NCBI GenBank assembly: GCA_003506895.1
Contig: DNXO01000108.1
Location: 6,463-31,657 of the forward strand
From: Acetobacteraceae bacterium
GTDB taxonomy: Bacteria; Pseudomonadota; Alphaproteobacteria; Acetobacterales; Acetobacteraceae
Direction: 5' to 3'
DNA: 25,195 nucleotides
In this document: positions 16,334 through 25,134 of the stretch, piece after piece
How positions within the stretch are numbered: the stretch's first letter is position 1
How the letters are laid out: each line of letters starts with the position of its first letter
The notes under the pieces: model-generated
Told to the model about the DNA's origin: nothing
Databases searched by the model: none
What the model saw: the letters and a program-made list of their open reading frames with translations, nothing else
Position numbers and translations under genes: made by a program

Positions 16334-16401
16334 CCAAGGGGAACGTCCCGGTTAAAGGCGGCACCGGCGTTCAACGAGGGGCACCACCCCCACACCCGGG
16401 A

Positions 16402-17385
16402 TCAAAGCGAAACGGGGGACTGGCCCAGGATAGCCTCAACAGTCTCCTGAACCGCCAACGCCTCGCCCAGGGTGGCGAGCGAATGGGCCTCGCCGCGGGT
16501 CATCGCGGCCACCCCCTCAAGCTGGCGGCGCAGCACCAACGGCCGCATGGCTTCGTGCGACATGGTTTGCACCTCCTGCTGCCACGAGCCATCCGGCATC
16601 AAGCGTTCGGCCGTGGACCAGTCGCGCAGGCGGATTGCCCCGGCACTGCCCTGCAACGTCCAGGTGTTGTGATCGTCCTTGGGTGTGGTTCCGACCGAAC
16701 CGGTCAACGTCACCGGCAGTCCGCCGGCAGTCAGACGCGCGCGAATCGCCCGCTCGCCGCGCCCTGCTTCGGGGAATGACGCGAACCGCTCGTGCAGGGT
16801 GAACGGCCCCGCCAGCCGGCCGGTCAGGAACAGGAAGTGCGAGACGACCTCCCGCGTGAAACCGCCTTGTTCGGGACGGTCCAGCCAGCCGGCGGCGTCG
16901 CGCTGCCAGCCGCGCGGCCAGGTGGCGAAGGCGACCTCGATATCCAGCGTGCGCGGGGTTCCCACCGCGCCCTGAGCGATCCACGCCCGAAGCTGGTCCA
17001 CCGCGAATGCCGAGGCCATGGGAAAGTTCACCGCCGCCCGAGCACCCCGGGCCGCGGCGACGAAGGCCCGTGCCCGCTGCACATCGACCGCCAGCGGCTT
17101 CTCACAGAACACCGCTCGGCCTGCCGCCAACGCGCGCTGGGCATGGTCGAGATGAGAGGCCGGGGGAGACGCGATGTAGAGACAGTCGCAAGCCTCGATC
17201 ACCTGGTCGGCGCTGGCGATGCGCGGGACGTTGGGCAGCGCGGCACCGATGCGGGCCATCGCGGCCTCGGATGGATCCCAGAGACCGGTCACCGTCACGC
17301 TGTCGCCGGCATGCTCCACGGCTGCGCGCAGAAGACGCTCGCCCATGATGCCGGCGCCGAGAATACCAAGCCTGATCGGCGCCAT
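16402..17385 (-). CDS. Gfo/Idh/MocA-family oxidoreductase
   Basis: A 327-residue NAD(P)-dependent dehydrogenase. The N-terminal Rossmann fold has LGILGAGIMGER (6-17), then an acidic-end strand VTGLWDPSE, YIASPPASH (70-78) and the family motif CEKPLAVD (94-101) with its lysine. The C-terminal half is the alpha/beta sheet domain that binds the sugar or polyol substrate; HFLFLTGRL fits the usual substrate-proximal helix, with its conserved histidine. The frame is open 17 codons further up, but the ATG at 17385 is preferred because GGAG lies six bases before it and the Rossmann strand begins right there. Substrate unknown: members act on inositol, glucose-fructose, bile pigments and more. Neighbouring genes give no pathway. 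Confidence 0.9.
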   Translation of the reverse strand: MAPIRLGILGAGIMGERLLRAAVEHAGDSVTVTGLWDPSEAAMARIGAALPNVPRIASADQVIEACDCLYIASPPASHLDHAQRALAAGRAVFCEKPLAVDVQRARAFVAAARGARAAVNFPMASAFAVDQLRAWIAQGAVGTPRTLDIEVAFATWPRGWQRDAAGWLDRPEQGGFTREVVSHFLFLTGRLAGPFTLHERFASFPEAGRGERAIRARLTAGGLPVTLTGSVGTTPKDDHNTWTLQGSAGAIRLRDWSTAERLMPDGSWQQEVQTMSHEAMRPLVLRRQLEGVAAMTRGEAHSLATLGEALAVQETVEAILGQSPVSL

Positions 17386-17524
17386 TTCGCTCTCCAACTC
17401 GCTACGCGTCGTTATGGTCCAGGGGGCCAACGACATCCGGAATCCTGAAACGGAGGAATAGCGCGCGGATCGACCGCTGCGAAGGTGATCGCGGTCATTT
17501 CGCGTGCTTTCCGACGCTTCTGGT

Positions 17525-17585
17525 CGCCGTTATATATCTTATTTTCCGATGTTATATGACAATACAATCGCAATTTTAGATTGGT
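17525..17585 (+). promoter_or_regulatory. AT-rich promoter region for the YeiH-family gene
   Basis: In a GC-rich window, about 60 bases here are strikingly AT-rich. The 7-mer GTTATAT occurs at 17529-17535 and at 17551-17557, 22 bases (two helical turns) apart. The yeiH-like start is about 75 bases downstream. A promoter with two regulator half-sites, perhaps for the LysR protein at 18806-19702, is a reasonable inference. Confidence 0.4.
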
Positions 17586-17660
17586 TTGATCACATCACGC
17601 CGTTGGATCGCCAACGGCCGCGGCCGCATGTCCTCGGCCATCCAAAGATACGAGGCACCA

Positions 17661-18797
17661 ATGTCTGGCTTGTTGACGACACCGATCCAGCCCGCGCCAT
17701 CCGCCCAATGCCCGGTTGACCGGCCGCGGCTCTCGCAACGGGCGTTCGGCCACATCAAGCGCATCCTTCCCGGACTCTTGCTGTGCGGCGGCGTCAGCGG
17801 CGCGGCGATCCTGTTGGAACGCCTGGAGGCAGCCGCTCTCGGCGGCAGATGGCTGGAGGCGCTGGTCCTGGCGATCCTCGTCGGCACTGCCGTGCGCACC
17901 GCATGGTCACCGGGGTCGCGCTGGTTCGCCGGCATCACCTTCAGCGCCAAGACGCTGCTGGAGGTCGCGGTGTTTCTCCTCGGCGCCTCGATCAGCGCGC
18001 AAACCATAATGGCGGCCGGGCCGGCGCTGATTGGCGGCATCGCCGCCGCCGTGGTGCTGGCGATCTCGGCCGGTTACGGTATCGGCCGGCTGCTTGGCCT
18101 GCCGCACCGGATGGCGACCCTGGTCGCCTGCGGCAACGCGATCTGCGGCAACTCGGCCATTGCCGCGGTCGCGCCGATCATCGGCGCGGATAGCGAGGAC
18201 GTCTCCGCGTCCATCGCCTTTACGGCTGTCCTGGGCGTGCTTGTCGTTCTGGGGCTGCCGCTGCTGCCAGCGCTGCTGCACCTGAGCGGGCAGCAATACG
18301 GGGTACTTGCTGGATTGACCGTCTATGCCGTGCCCCAAGTCCTGGCGGCCACGGCACCGGTCGGCGCGGTCGCGGTGCATATCGGCACACTGGTCAAACT
18401 GGTCCGGGTGCTGATGCTGGGTCCGGTCGTGCTGTTCCTGTCGCTGCTGACCAGACGCCTGCGTGACGAAACCGACGAGGCGCTGCCGCACGTCACAGCG
18501 GGCGACCGTCCGGCATCCGGCCTGCCGCCGCTGCATAAGCTGGTGCCGTGGTTCATCGTTGGCTTCCTGCTGCTCGCCGCCCTGCGTTCGGCGGATCTGG
18601 TGCCCCACGCCTCGCTGGGTCCGATCGCGGTCGCGGCCAACCTGCTGACGGTGATTTCGATGGCCGCGCTGGGCCTGGGCACCGATCTGCGCGTGGTGGC
18701 CCGCGCCGGCGGACGCGTCACGGCCGCGGTGACGCTGTCCCTGCTGGTGCTTGGGGCCATGAGCGTTGCCCTGATCCGGCTGCTGGGTATCGCATGA
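17661..18797 (+). CDS. YeiH/UPF0324 family putative sulfate exporter
   Basis: A 378-residue membrane protein with about ten hydrophobic segments. Family signatures visible: VAVFLLGASISAQTI near the middle of the N-terminal half, the conserved VACGNAICGNSAIAAVAPIIGA stretch, YAVPQVLAATAPVG, and ALGLGTDLRVVARAGGR near the C-terminus. The family is annotated as putative sulfate exporters, but biochemical evidence is thin. The ATG at 17661 is chosen because GAGG lies five to six bases upstream; the frame is open further up (ATGs at 17628 and 17586) without a good site. In E. coli yeiH sits beside a LysR gene (yeiE); here too a LysR gene is adjacent, but convergent, with stops only eight bases apart. 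Confidence 0.9.
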   Translation: MSGLLTTPIQPAPSAQCPVDRPRLSQRAFGHIKRILPGLLLCGGVSGAAILLERLEAAALGGRWLEALVLAILVGTAVRTAWSPGSRWFAGITFSAKTLLEVAVFLLGASISAQTIMAAGPALIGGIAAAVVLAISAGYGIGRLLGLPHRMATLVACGNAICGNSAIAAVAPIIGADSEDVSASIAFTAVLGVLVVLGLPLLPALLHLSGQQYGVLAGLTVYAVPQVLAATAPVGAVAVHIGTLVKLVRVLMLGPVVLFLSLLTRRLRDETDEALPHVTAGDRPASGLPPLHKLVPWFIVGFLLLAALRSADLVPHASLGPIAVAANLLTVISMAALGLGTDLRVVARAGGRVTAAVTLSLLVLGAMSVALIRLLGIA

Positions 18798-18805
18798 CGC
18801 CGGAC

Positions 18806-19702
18806 CTACTGCGAGGGCGCCACGGACCCGGCGATCATCGCGAGCAACGCATCGGCCGCGCGGCCATGGTACCGCTCTATGTGCCGAACGGCCCAGAACG
18901 CCCGGTCCGGCAGATCAATGGGGACCCTGTGGAGTAGCCCCGCCTCAAGACTGGGCGCGGCGACCGAGGCCGAAATCGCGGTCGCGCCCATTCCAGCTTC
19001 CACCGCGGCTCGGACCGACTCGTTGGATGGCAGCTCAAGCGACACTTTGAGGCTGCTGAAAGTAACGCCGAAACCAGCCAGCGCCGCCTCGAAGATCGAA
19101 CGGGTGCCGGAGCCGGGTTCGCGCAACACCCACTCGCTATCGGCAAGCTGCTCGGGTGTCACATGGTCCGACGATGCCCAGGGATGTCCGGGGCCAACGA
19201 CAATGACCAGTTGATCACGGGCGACCTGGACACTCGCCAGCACCGGATCGTCGATCAGGCCCTCGACGAAGCCCAGTTCGGCGATTCCTTCGTGGACGGC
19301 GGCGGCAACCTGTGCCGTGTTGCCGACCGCCAGACGAAGGTCGATGTTCGGATAGGTTCGGCGGAACGCCACCATGTGCCTTGGCAGCCAGTAGCTGGCG
19401 ATCGTCTGACTGGCCTGGATCAGCAGCGTGCCGCGTTTCAGGCCGCCCAGTTCCGACAGAACCAGTTCCGCCGCGGCCGCGCGCGCCAGCACGGCCCGTG
19501 CTTCCGGCAGGAACAGCGCCCCAGCCTCGGTCAGTTCGATGCCGCGCCCGACGCGGTTGAACAGCCTTGTGCCATGTCGAGCCTCCAGCGATGCAATGGC
19601 GGTGCTGACGGCGGATTGCGCCAGGTTGAGGGCCTCGGCGGCCCGCGTGACATGCTGGCGTTCGGCGACGGCCACGAAGACGCGGAGTTGTTCAAGTGTC
19701 AT
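18806..19702 (-). CDS. LysR-family transcriptional regulator (CysL/YeiE-like)
   Basis: A 298-residue LysR regulator. Residues 1-60 carry the winged helix-turn-helix (MTLEQLRVFVAVAERQHVTR, then AAEALNLAQSAVSTAIASLE). A linker helix and a periplasmic-binding-protein-like effector domain follow (LLIQASQTIASYWLPRHMVA; VREPGSG-like WVLREPGSGTRSIFE near 190-205). The S-Q-T-I-A-x-Y-x-L-P start of the effector domain resembles the CysL/YeiE branch, which fits the neighbouring YeiH-type gene. The ATG at 19702 is preferred by homology; a GTG 39 bases upstream is also open and no clear ribosome binding site supports either. The genes converge, so the regulator would act on the yeiH promoter more than 1 kb away, or elsewhere. 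Confidence 0.93.
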   Translation of the reverse strand: MTLEQLRVFVAVAERQHVTRAAEALNLAQSAVSTAIASLEARHGTRLFNRVGRGIELTEAGALFLPEARAVLARAAAAELVLSELGGLKRGTLLIQASQTIASYWLPRHMVAFRRTYPNIDLRLAVGNTAQVAAAVHEGIAELGFVEGLIDDPVLASVQVARDQLVIVVGPGHPWASSDHVTPEQLADSEWVLREPGSGTRSIFEAALAGFGVTFSSLKVSLELPSNESVRAAVEAGMGATAISASVAAPSLEAGLLHRVPIDLPDRAFWAVRHIERYHGRAADALLAMIAGSVAPSQ

Positions 19703-19864
19703 GAACGGTATGATGGCACCCTGCTCGGGCGGTGCCCACACGGTGGGTGTGGCTGTGTCGTTGGGGGAGAGTTGTGGTCGTCACCGCTGAACGGGACGAC
19801 CGTAACGGGTTCCGCAGGAGAAAAGCGGGGAAACCCGAAATGCGACGACGATGGCGGCCATAAA

Positions 19865-19941
19865 TGGCGGGCCCGGAAGGACTCGAACCTCCAACCCCCA
19901 GATTCGTAGTCTGGTGCTCTATCCAATTGAGCTACGGGCCC
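19865..19941 (-). tRNA. tRNA-Arg(ACG)
   Basis: The minus strand folds into a full cloverleaf of 77 bases: acceptor stem GGGCCCG (19941-19935) pairing with CGGGCCC (19875-19869), D-arm GTAGCTCAATTGGATAGAGC, anticodon arm CCAGA-CTACGAA-TCTGG with anticodon ACG, a T-arm containing GGTTCGAGTCC, discriminator G and an encoded CCA (19867-19865). It lies 44 bases downstream of leuB on the same strand. No integrase or direct-repeat attachment site is seen beside it. Confidence 0.97.
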
Positions 19942-19985
19942 GGCAGGCGGCGGGATGTAGCCGAACCCCGCCGGGGTATCAACCC

Positions 19986-21098
<1,113 letters not shown>

Positions 21099-21111
21099 CG
21101 GCGCGAATCCT

Positions 21112-21732
21112 TTAAGCGGTGGTGGAGGGCATCCAGGACTGGTTCTGGCGCTGCCGCGCCTCAAACCCATCAATCGATTTGTCGTGCTGCAGGGTCTGCC
21201 CGATATCGTCCAGGCCATTCAGCAGCGAGTGTTTCCGGAACGGATCGATGTCGAACGCGATTTCCTCGCCGTTCGGGCGGATCACGACCTGACGGGCGAG
21301 GTCGATGGTCACCCGGGCGTTGCCGCCTAGTTTCGAGTCGTCGATCAGTTGATCGCAGACCTCGCGCGGGAGACGGATCGGCAGGATGCCGTTCTTGAAG
21401 CTGTTGTTGTAGAAGATGTCGGCGAAGTCCGGCGCGATGAGGCAGCGGATGCCGAAATCCAGCAGCGCCCAGGGCGCATGCTCACGTGATGAACCGCAGC
21501 CGAAGTTCTCGTGCGCGATGATGATTTCGGCCTTGCGATATGGTTCCTGGTTCAGCACGAAATCGGGGTTCTCCGACCCGTCCTTGTTGAACCGCATCGG
21601 GTCGAAGAGGTGGATGCCGAGACCCGAGCGCTTGATGGTTTTCAGAAAGCGCGCGGGGATGATCTTGTCGGTGTCGATGTTCTGCATCGGCATCGGCGCC
21701 GCGATACCGGTGAGTGTGGTGAAGGGTTCCAT
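21112..21732 (-). CDS. leuD: 3-isopropylmalate dehydratase small subunit
   Basis: LeuD is the swivel-domain subunit that with LeuC isomerises 2-isopropylmalate to 3-isopropylmalate. The 206-residue protein is of normal length and shows NIDTDKIIPARFLKTI near residue 18, FGCGSSREHAPWAL (about 77-90), which binds substrate, and the IRCLIAPDFADIFYNNSFKNGILP segment. The ATG at 21732 has AGGGA eight bases upstream. It sits 13 bases before leuB. Its partner leuC is about 700 bases upstream on the same strand, separated by an opposite-strand gene and repeats, so leuD may need its own promoter. Confidence 0.97.
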   Translation of the reverse strand: MEPFTTLTGIAAPMPMQNIDTDKIIPARFLKTIKRSGLGIHLFDPMRFNKDGSENPDFVLNQEPYRKAEIIIAHENFGCGSSREHAPWALLDFGIRCLIAPDFADIFYNNSFKNGILPIRLPREVCDQLIDDSKLGGNARVTIDLARQVVIRPNGEEIAFDIDPFRKHSLLNGLDDIGQTLQHDKSIDGFEARQRQNQSWMPSTTA

Positions 21733-21800
21733 GCGTGTGTTCCCTGCCCTTAAGCGATCTGGTGACGGTTTGTTAAGGCTTTGCCGGCACGATGTGCGGC

Positions 21801-22103
21801 ATGAAAGGCGGATACGTCTATATCATGTCGAACCGGCCGAACGGCACGCTCTACACCGGCGTGACGGCAGACGTTGTTCGGCGTGTTTTCGAGCATAAGT
21901 CGGGTGTGGGGTCGAGCTTTGTCCGACGATACGGATTGACGCGGCTGGTATATTTCGAGGTCCACGATCAGATCGATCGGGCCATTCAGCGCGAAACGAA
22001 CATCAAGTATTGGCCGCGTGCGTGGAAGGTCCGGCTGCTTGAGGGGATGAACCCGGGTTGGGAGGACCTCTACCCGGACCTGATCGACGGATCGTGGCGC
22101 TAA
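21801..22103 (+). CDS. Single-domain GIY-YIG nuclease-like protein
   Basis: A 100-residue protein that is essentially one GIY-YIG domain: GGYVYIMSN (3-11), TLYTGVT (16-22), Arg27/Arg28 and His32 in VVRRVFEHKSG, RYGLTRLVYFE (43-53), the catalytic-type glutamate in IQRETNIK (Glu65), and the tail NPGWEDLYPD. Free-standing proteins like this (UPF0213/YhbQ-like group) are common in alphaproteobacteria; their function is largely unknown, with structure-specific DNA cleavage proposed for some. All residues expected for catalysis appear present. The ATG at 21801 is preferred on domain grounds; one three codons earlier is possible, and neither has a strong ribosome binding site. It lies on the opposite strand inside the leuC-leuD gap, directly beside tandem and palindromic repeats. 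Confidence 0.87.
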   Translation: MKGGYVYIMSNRPNGTLYTGVTADVVRRVFEHKSGVGSSFVRRYGLTRLVYFEVHDQIDRAIQRETNIKYWPRAWKVRLLEGMNPGWEDLYPDLIDGSWR

Positions 22104-22113
22104 CCAGGGGCCA

Positions 22114-22260
22114 ACCCCGTTGCGGATGATCCGTTGCCCGTCGCGGGCAGCCCCCAATCCATCGCGAGCAGCCCATACCGAGGGGCGGGCAATCCCTACC
22201 CCGCCGCGGGCAGTCCATATCCAGGCACGAGCAGCCCTTACCCCGTCATGGGCAACCCCT
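22114..22260. repeat. Seven 21-bp imperfect tandem repeats
   Basis: Seven consecutive 21-base units begin at 22114, 22135, 22156, 22177, 22198, 22219 and 22240. The rough consensus is ACCCCGTCGCGGGCAGCCCC plus one T. The most alike parts are the CC near the start and the GGGCA/GAGCA-xCCC half. The last unit runs straight into the palindromic pair at 22263. The period is a multiple of three, and in one plus frame it would encode a heptapeptide of the type P-x-A-G-S-P-Y, but there is no start or ribosome binding site, so I treat it as non-coding. Confidence 0.85.
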
Positions 22261-22262
22261 TT

Positions 22263-22376
22263 CCCGTCATGGCGGGCGAAGGCCCGCCATCCACGCCTTA
22301 CGGCGATTACGTCAGGGGTGTCGGTTCGGCCAACGCGAAAAGGCGTGGATGGCGGGCCTTCGCCCGCCATGACGGG
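22263..22376. repeat. Pair of perfect 35-bp inverted palindromic repeats
   Basis: Bases 22263-22297 and 22342-22376 are exact reverse complements over 35 bases, separated by 44 bases. Each arm is itself a hairpin: GGCGGGC-GAAG-GCCCGCC flanked by CAT/ATG. The arm (CGTCATGGCGGGC...CCATCCACG) resembles the widespread alphaproteobacterial palindromic repeat of the form CGTCATGGCCGGGC...CCATCCACG. The element looks like a two-unit REP-type cluster. On RNA it could form either two small hairpins or one very long stem, between leuC and leuD. Confidence 0.88.
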
Positions 22377-22441
22377 GGGGAGCGTCGCCGCGACCGCCGT
22401 CTTCCTTGCGCTAATGGACGTTCTCACGACGGCAAGCTCGG

Positions 22442-23860
22442 TCACACCAATTGCCGCACGTCGGTCAGCCGACCGGTCACCGCGGCGGCGGCGGCCATCG
22501 CTGGGGACAGCAGGTGCGTCCGGCCGCCCGGACCCTGCCTACCCTCGAAATTCCGGTTGGACGTGCTGGCGCAACGCTGCCCCGGCGTCAGCTTGTCCGG
22601 GTTCATGCCCAGGCACATCGAACAGCACGGATCGCGCCACTCAAAGCCGGCTTCCAGCAGAATCCGGTCCAGGCCTTCCTGCTCCGCCTGTAGCTTCACC
22701 AGGCCGGAGCCGGGCACCACCATCGCCTGCACGCCAGCGGCCACACGGCGGCCCTTCGCCACGGCGGCGGCGGCGCGGATGTCCTCGATCCGCCCGTTGG
22801 TGCAGGAGCCGATGAACACCACGTCGATACCCAGGTCCTGCATCGCCTGACCGGGGGTCAGCGCCATGTAGTCCACCATCCGCTGCAACTGCGCGCGCTT
22901 GCCCTCATCGGCCTCATCAGCCGGGTTCGGCACCACGCCCGTGACTGGCACCACCTGCCCCGGAGTCGTACCCCAGGTCACCATCGGCGCGATCTCCGCC
23001 GTCGTCAGCCGCACGATCGTATCGTAATGCGCGCCCGCATCGCTGGGCAGCGTCTTCCAATAGGCAATCGCCTGCTCAAACGCCTCGCCTTTCGGCGCGA
23101 ACTCGCGGCCGCGCAGATAGTCGAACGTCGTCTGGTCCGGCGCGATCAGGCCCGCCTTGGCACCGGCTTCGATCGACATGTTGCTGACCGTGCAGCGCCC
23201 GGCGATATCCAGGGCGCGAATGGTGTCGCCGGTATACTCGATGACGTGGCCGTTGCCGCCGGCGGTGGTGATCTTGCCGATGATCGCCAGCACGATGTCC
23301 TTCGCCGAACAGCCGAAGCCCAGCGTGCCGGACACATCGATCTGCATGTTCTTCGCCGGGTTCTGCAGCAGAGTCTGGGTGGCCATCACATGCTCCACCT
23401 CCGACGTGCCGATGCCGAACGCCAGCGCACCCAGCGCGCCGTGGGTCGAGGTGTGGCTGTCACCGCACACGATGGTCGTGCCGGGCAGCGACAAGCCCAG
23501 CTCCGGCCCGATGATATGAACGATGCCCTGACGCTTATCGAGGATGGGGATATAGGGAACGCCGAATTCCTTGACGTTCTTCTCCAGCGTCTCAACCTGG
23601 ATGCGGCTGTCTTCTTCCTTGATGTCGGCCGGAATGCGCGAGCCGACGGTGGGGATGTTGTGATCGGCAACCGCGATCGTGCAGTCCGGACGGCGCAGCT
23701 TGCGGCCGGCCATGCGCAGCCCCTCGAACGCCTGCGGGCTGGTCACCTCGTGAACAAGGTGGCGGTCGATATAAAGGATGCAGGTTCCGTCAGGGAGTCT
23801 TTCGACGACGTGGTTGTCCCAGATCTTGTCGAATAGGGTGCGTGGCCTGCTGGCGGACAT
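22442..23860 (-). CDS. leuC: 3-isopropylmalate dehydratase large subunit
   Basis: LeuC is the iron-sulfur, aconitase-like subunit of isopropylmalate isomerase in leucine synthesis. The 472-residue protein is the full usual length and has all three cluster ligands: Cys353 in GSCTNGR, and Cys413 and Cys416 in CCSMCLGMNPD. Other family segments are VCGDSHTSTHGALGALAFGI (131-150) and TLLQNPAKNM. The ATG at 23860 has GGGAG about seven bases upstream; a TTG four codons earlier is the only alternative. It is first in the leuC-leuD-leuB order, but the gap to leuD carries an opposite-strand gene and strong inverted repeats. No leader peptide with leucine codons was seen upstream. Confidence 0.97.
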   Translation of the reverse strand: MSASRPRTLFDKIWDNHVVERLPDGTCILYIDRHLVHEVTSPQAFEGLRMAGRKLRRPDCTIAVADHNIPTVGSRIPADIKEEDSRIQVETLEKNVKEFGVPYIPILDKRQGIVHIIGPELGLSLPGTTIVCGDSHTSTHGALGALAFGIGTSEVEHVMATQTLLQNPAKNMQIDVSGTLGFGCSAKDIVLAIIGKITTAGGNGHVIEYTGDTIRALDIAGRCTVSNMSIEAGAKAGLIAPDQTTFDYLRGREFAPKGEAFEQAIAYWKTLPSDAGAHYDTIVRLTTAEIAPMVTWGTTPGQVVPVTGVVPNPADEADEGKRAQLQRMVDYMALTPGQAMQDLGIDVVFIGSCTNGRIEDIRAAAAVAKGRRVAAGVQAMVVPGSGLVKLQAEQEGLDRILLEAGFEWRDPCCSMCLGMNPDKLTPGQRCASTSNRNFEGRQGPGGRTHLLSPAMAAAAAVTGRLTDVRQLV

Positions 23861-23946
23861 GTTTGCTCCCAAGGATATGCACTGTCTTAATTCGGTCGAA
23901 GCCGGTGATTTGAACGATCAATTCGCGTAGCGCAAGCCGTTCGCGG

Positions 23947-25134
23947 TCACGCCAGCCATGCCAGGGCGCTGTTGGCGGCCGCGACGCCGGTGCTGAAGCA
24001 GGCTTGCAGCAGGTAGCCGCCGGTCGGCGCCTCCCAGTCCAGCATCTCCCCGGCAACAAACACACCCGGCCGATCACGCAGCATCAGCGCCCCGTTCAGC
24101 GCGTCCATGCGCACGCCGCCGGCCGAGGAGATCGCCCGCGCAATGGCGGCGGCGGCGGTCAGGCGGATCGGCAACGCCTTGATCAGCGATGGCAGATCGG
24201 GGATGGCGCCGGCGTGCAACGCCTCTTGCACCAACCCGATGGCCTCGGGCGTCAGGCCCGCCTGCTTGCGCAACGTGTTTGCCAGCGACTGGCTGCGTCT
24301 CGGTCCGCCCAACCGGTCGGCCAGCACCGCCAGCGTTAAATCCGGCCGCAGATCGACATGGATCGTCGCCTCGCCTTGTGCCTGGATGGCATCGCGCAGG
24401 CGGCCTGACAACGCGTAGATCGCCCCGCCCTCGATCCCGGTTTCGGTGATGACCGCCTCGCCCCGCACCGTCTCGGTGCCGAATCGGATCGCCAGCCGTT
24501 TCAACGGGTGGCCGGCGAACCGGGACCGCATCACCGGCGACCAATCGACCACAAACCCGCAATTGGCCGGCTGGAACGGCGCGACCGCACCCGGCAAATA
24601 GTCCGTCCAACCCGCGTCGGACCCCAGCCGAGGCCACGACGCGCCGCCCAGCGCCAGGATCGTCGCGTCCGGAAGATCGGTTGCCCAACCGTTCGGCGTT
24701 TCGAAATGCAGCCGACCCTCGGCGTTCCAGCCGCCCCAGCGGTGGCGCGTCCTGAAGCTGACACCCAGCGAGTCCAGCCGCCGCAACCAGGCGCGCAGCA
24801 AGGGCGACGCCTTCATCGCCGTGGGAAACACCCGCGAGCTGCTGCCGGTGAAGGTTGGCTGGCCAAGCCCGTTGCACCATGCGATCAACGCCTCGGGCGG
24901 AAACGCCGCGATGATCGGTTCAAGCCATGCGCGAGCCGACCCATAGTGAGAGAGAAAGACTGGCAGCGGTTCGGCATGGGTCAGGTTCAAACCGCCCCGT
25001 CCCGCCATGAGCAGCTTGCGTCCGACCGATGGCATTTGGTCATAAACGGTCACGGTGACGCCCGCCCGAGCCAGGACTTCGGCCGCCATCAGGCCGGCGG
25101 GTCCGCCGCCGATGATCGACGTGGTGCGGGTCAT
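23947..25134 (-). CDS. FAD-dependent oxidoreductase of the HI0933/TIGR03862 type
   Basis: A 395-residue flavoprotein. The N-terminus has the dinucleotide-binding motif IIGGGPAGLMAAEVLARAG (7-25), then GRKLLMAGRGGLNLTHAEP, which is the family signature near the flavin; ILALGGASWPRLGSDAGW in the middle; and FVAGEMLDWEAPTGGYLLQA near the C-terminus, contacting FAD. These match the HI0933/BaiN-like family, and the spacing and WxPxLGSDGxW-like motif suggest the TIGR03862 subfamily. The reaction is unknown; it is probably a soluble reductase. The ATG at 25134 lacks a clear ribosome binding site, and only 61 bases of upstream sequence are visible. It lies 86 bases upstream of the leuC start on the opposite side of that gene's promoter, on the same strand, so it could be co-transcribed with leuC. 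Confidence 0.9.
   Translation of the reverse strand: MTRTTSIIGGGPAGLMAAEVLARAGVTVTVYDQMPSVGRKLLMAGRGGLNLTHAEPLPVFLSHYGSARAWLEPIIAAFPPEALIAWCNGLGQPTFTGSSSRVFPTAMKASPLLRAWLRRLDSLGVSFRTRHRWGGWNAEGRLHFETPNGWATDLPDATILALGGASWPRLGSDAGWTDYLPGAVAPFQPANCGFVVDWSPVMRSRFAGHPLKRLAIRFGTETVRGEAVITETGIEGGAIYALSGRLRDAIQAQGEATIHVDLRPDLTLAVLADRLGGPRRSQSLANTLRKQAGLTPEAIGLVQEALHAGAIPDLPSLIKALPIRLTAAAAIARAISSAGGVRMDALNGALMLRDRPGVFVAGEMLDWEAPTGGYLLQACFSTGVAAANSALAWLA

Noticed and set aside
15284..16450. A 388-codon open frame on the plus strand opposite the MFS_3 exporter
   Set aside because: Arg/His/Asp-rich shadow with no domain; the minus-strand MFS protein with a good ribosome binding site explains the region.
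19865..19941. tRNA-Arg as an integration site for a genomic island
   Set aside because: No integrase, no repeated copy of the tRNA 3' end and no foreign-looking DNA next to it; the flanks are leuB and a LysR gene.
22114..22376. CRISPR array
   Set aside because: The 21-base units are contiguous with no spacers, they diverge from each other, and no cas genes are present.
22120..22815. A 231-codon plus-strand frame covering the tandem repeats and the end of leuC
   Set aside because: It overlaps the Fe-S end of leuC antisense, has no ribosome binding site, and its regularity only reflects the 21-bp array.
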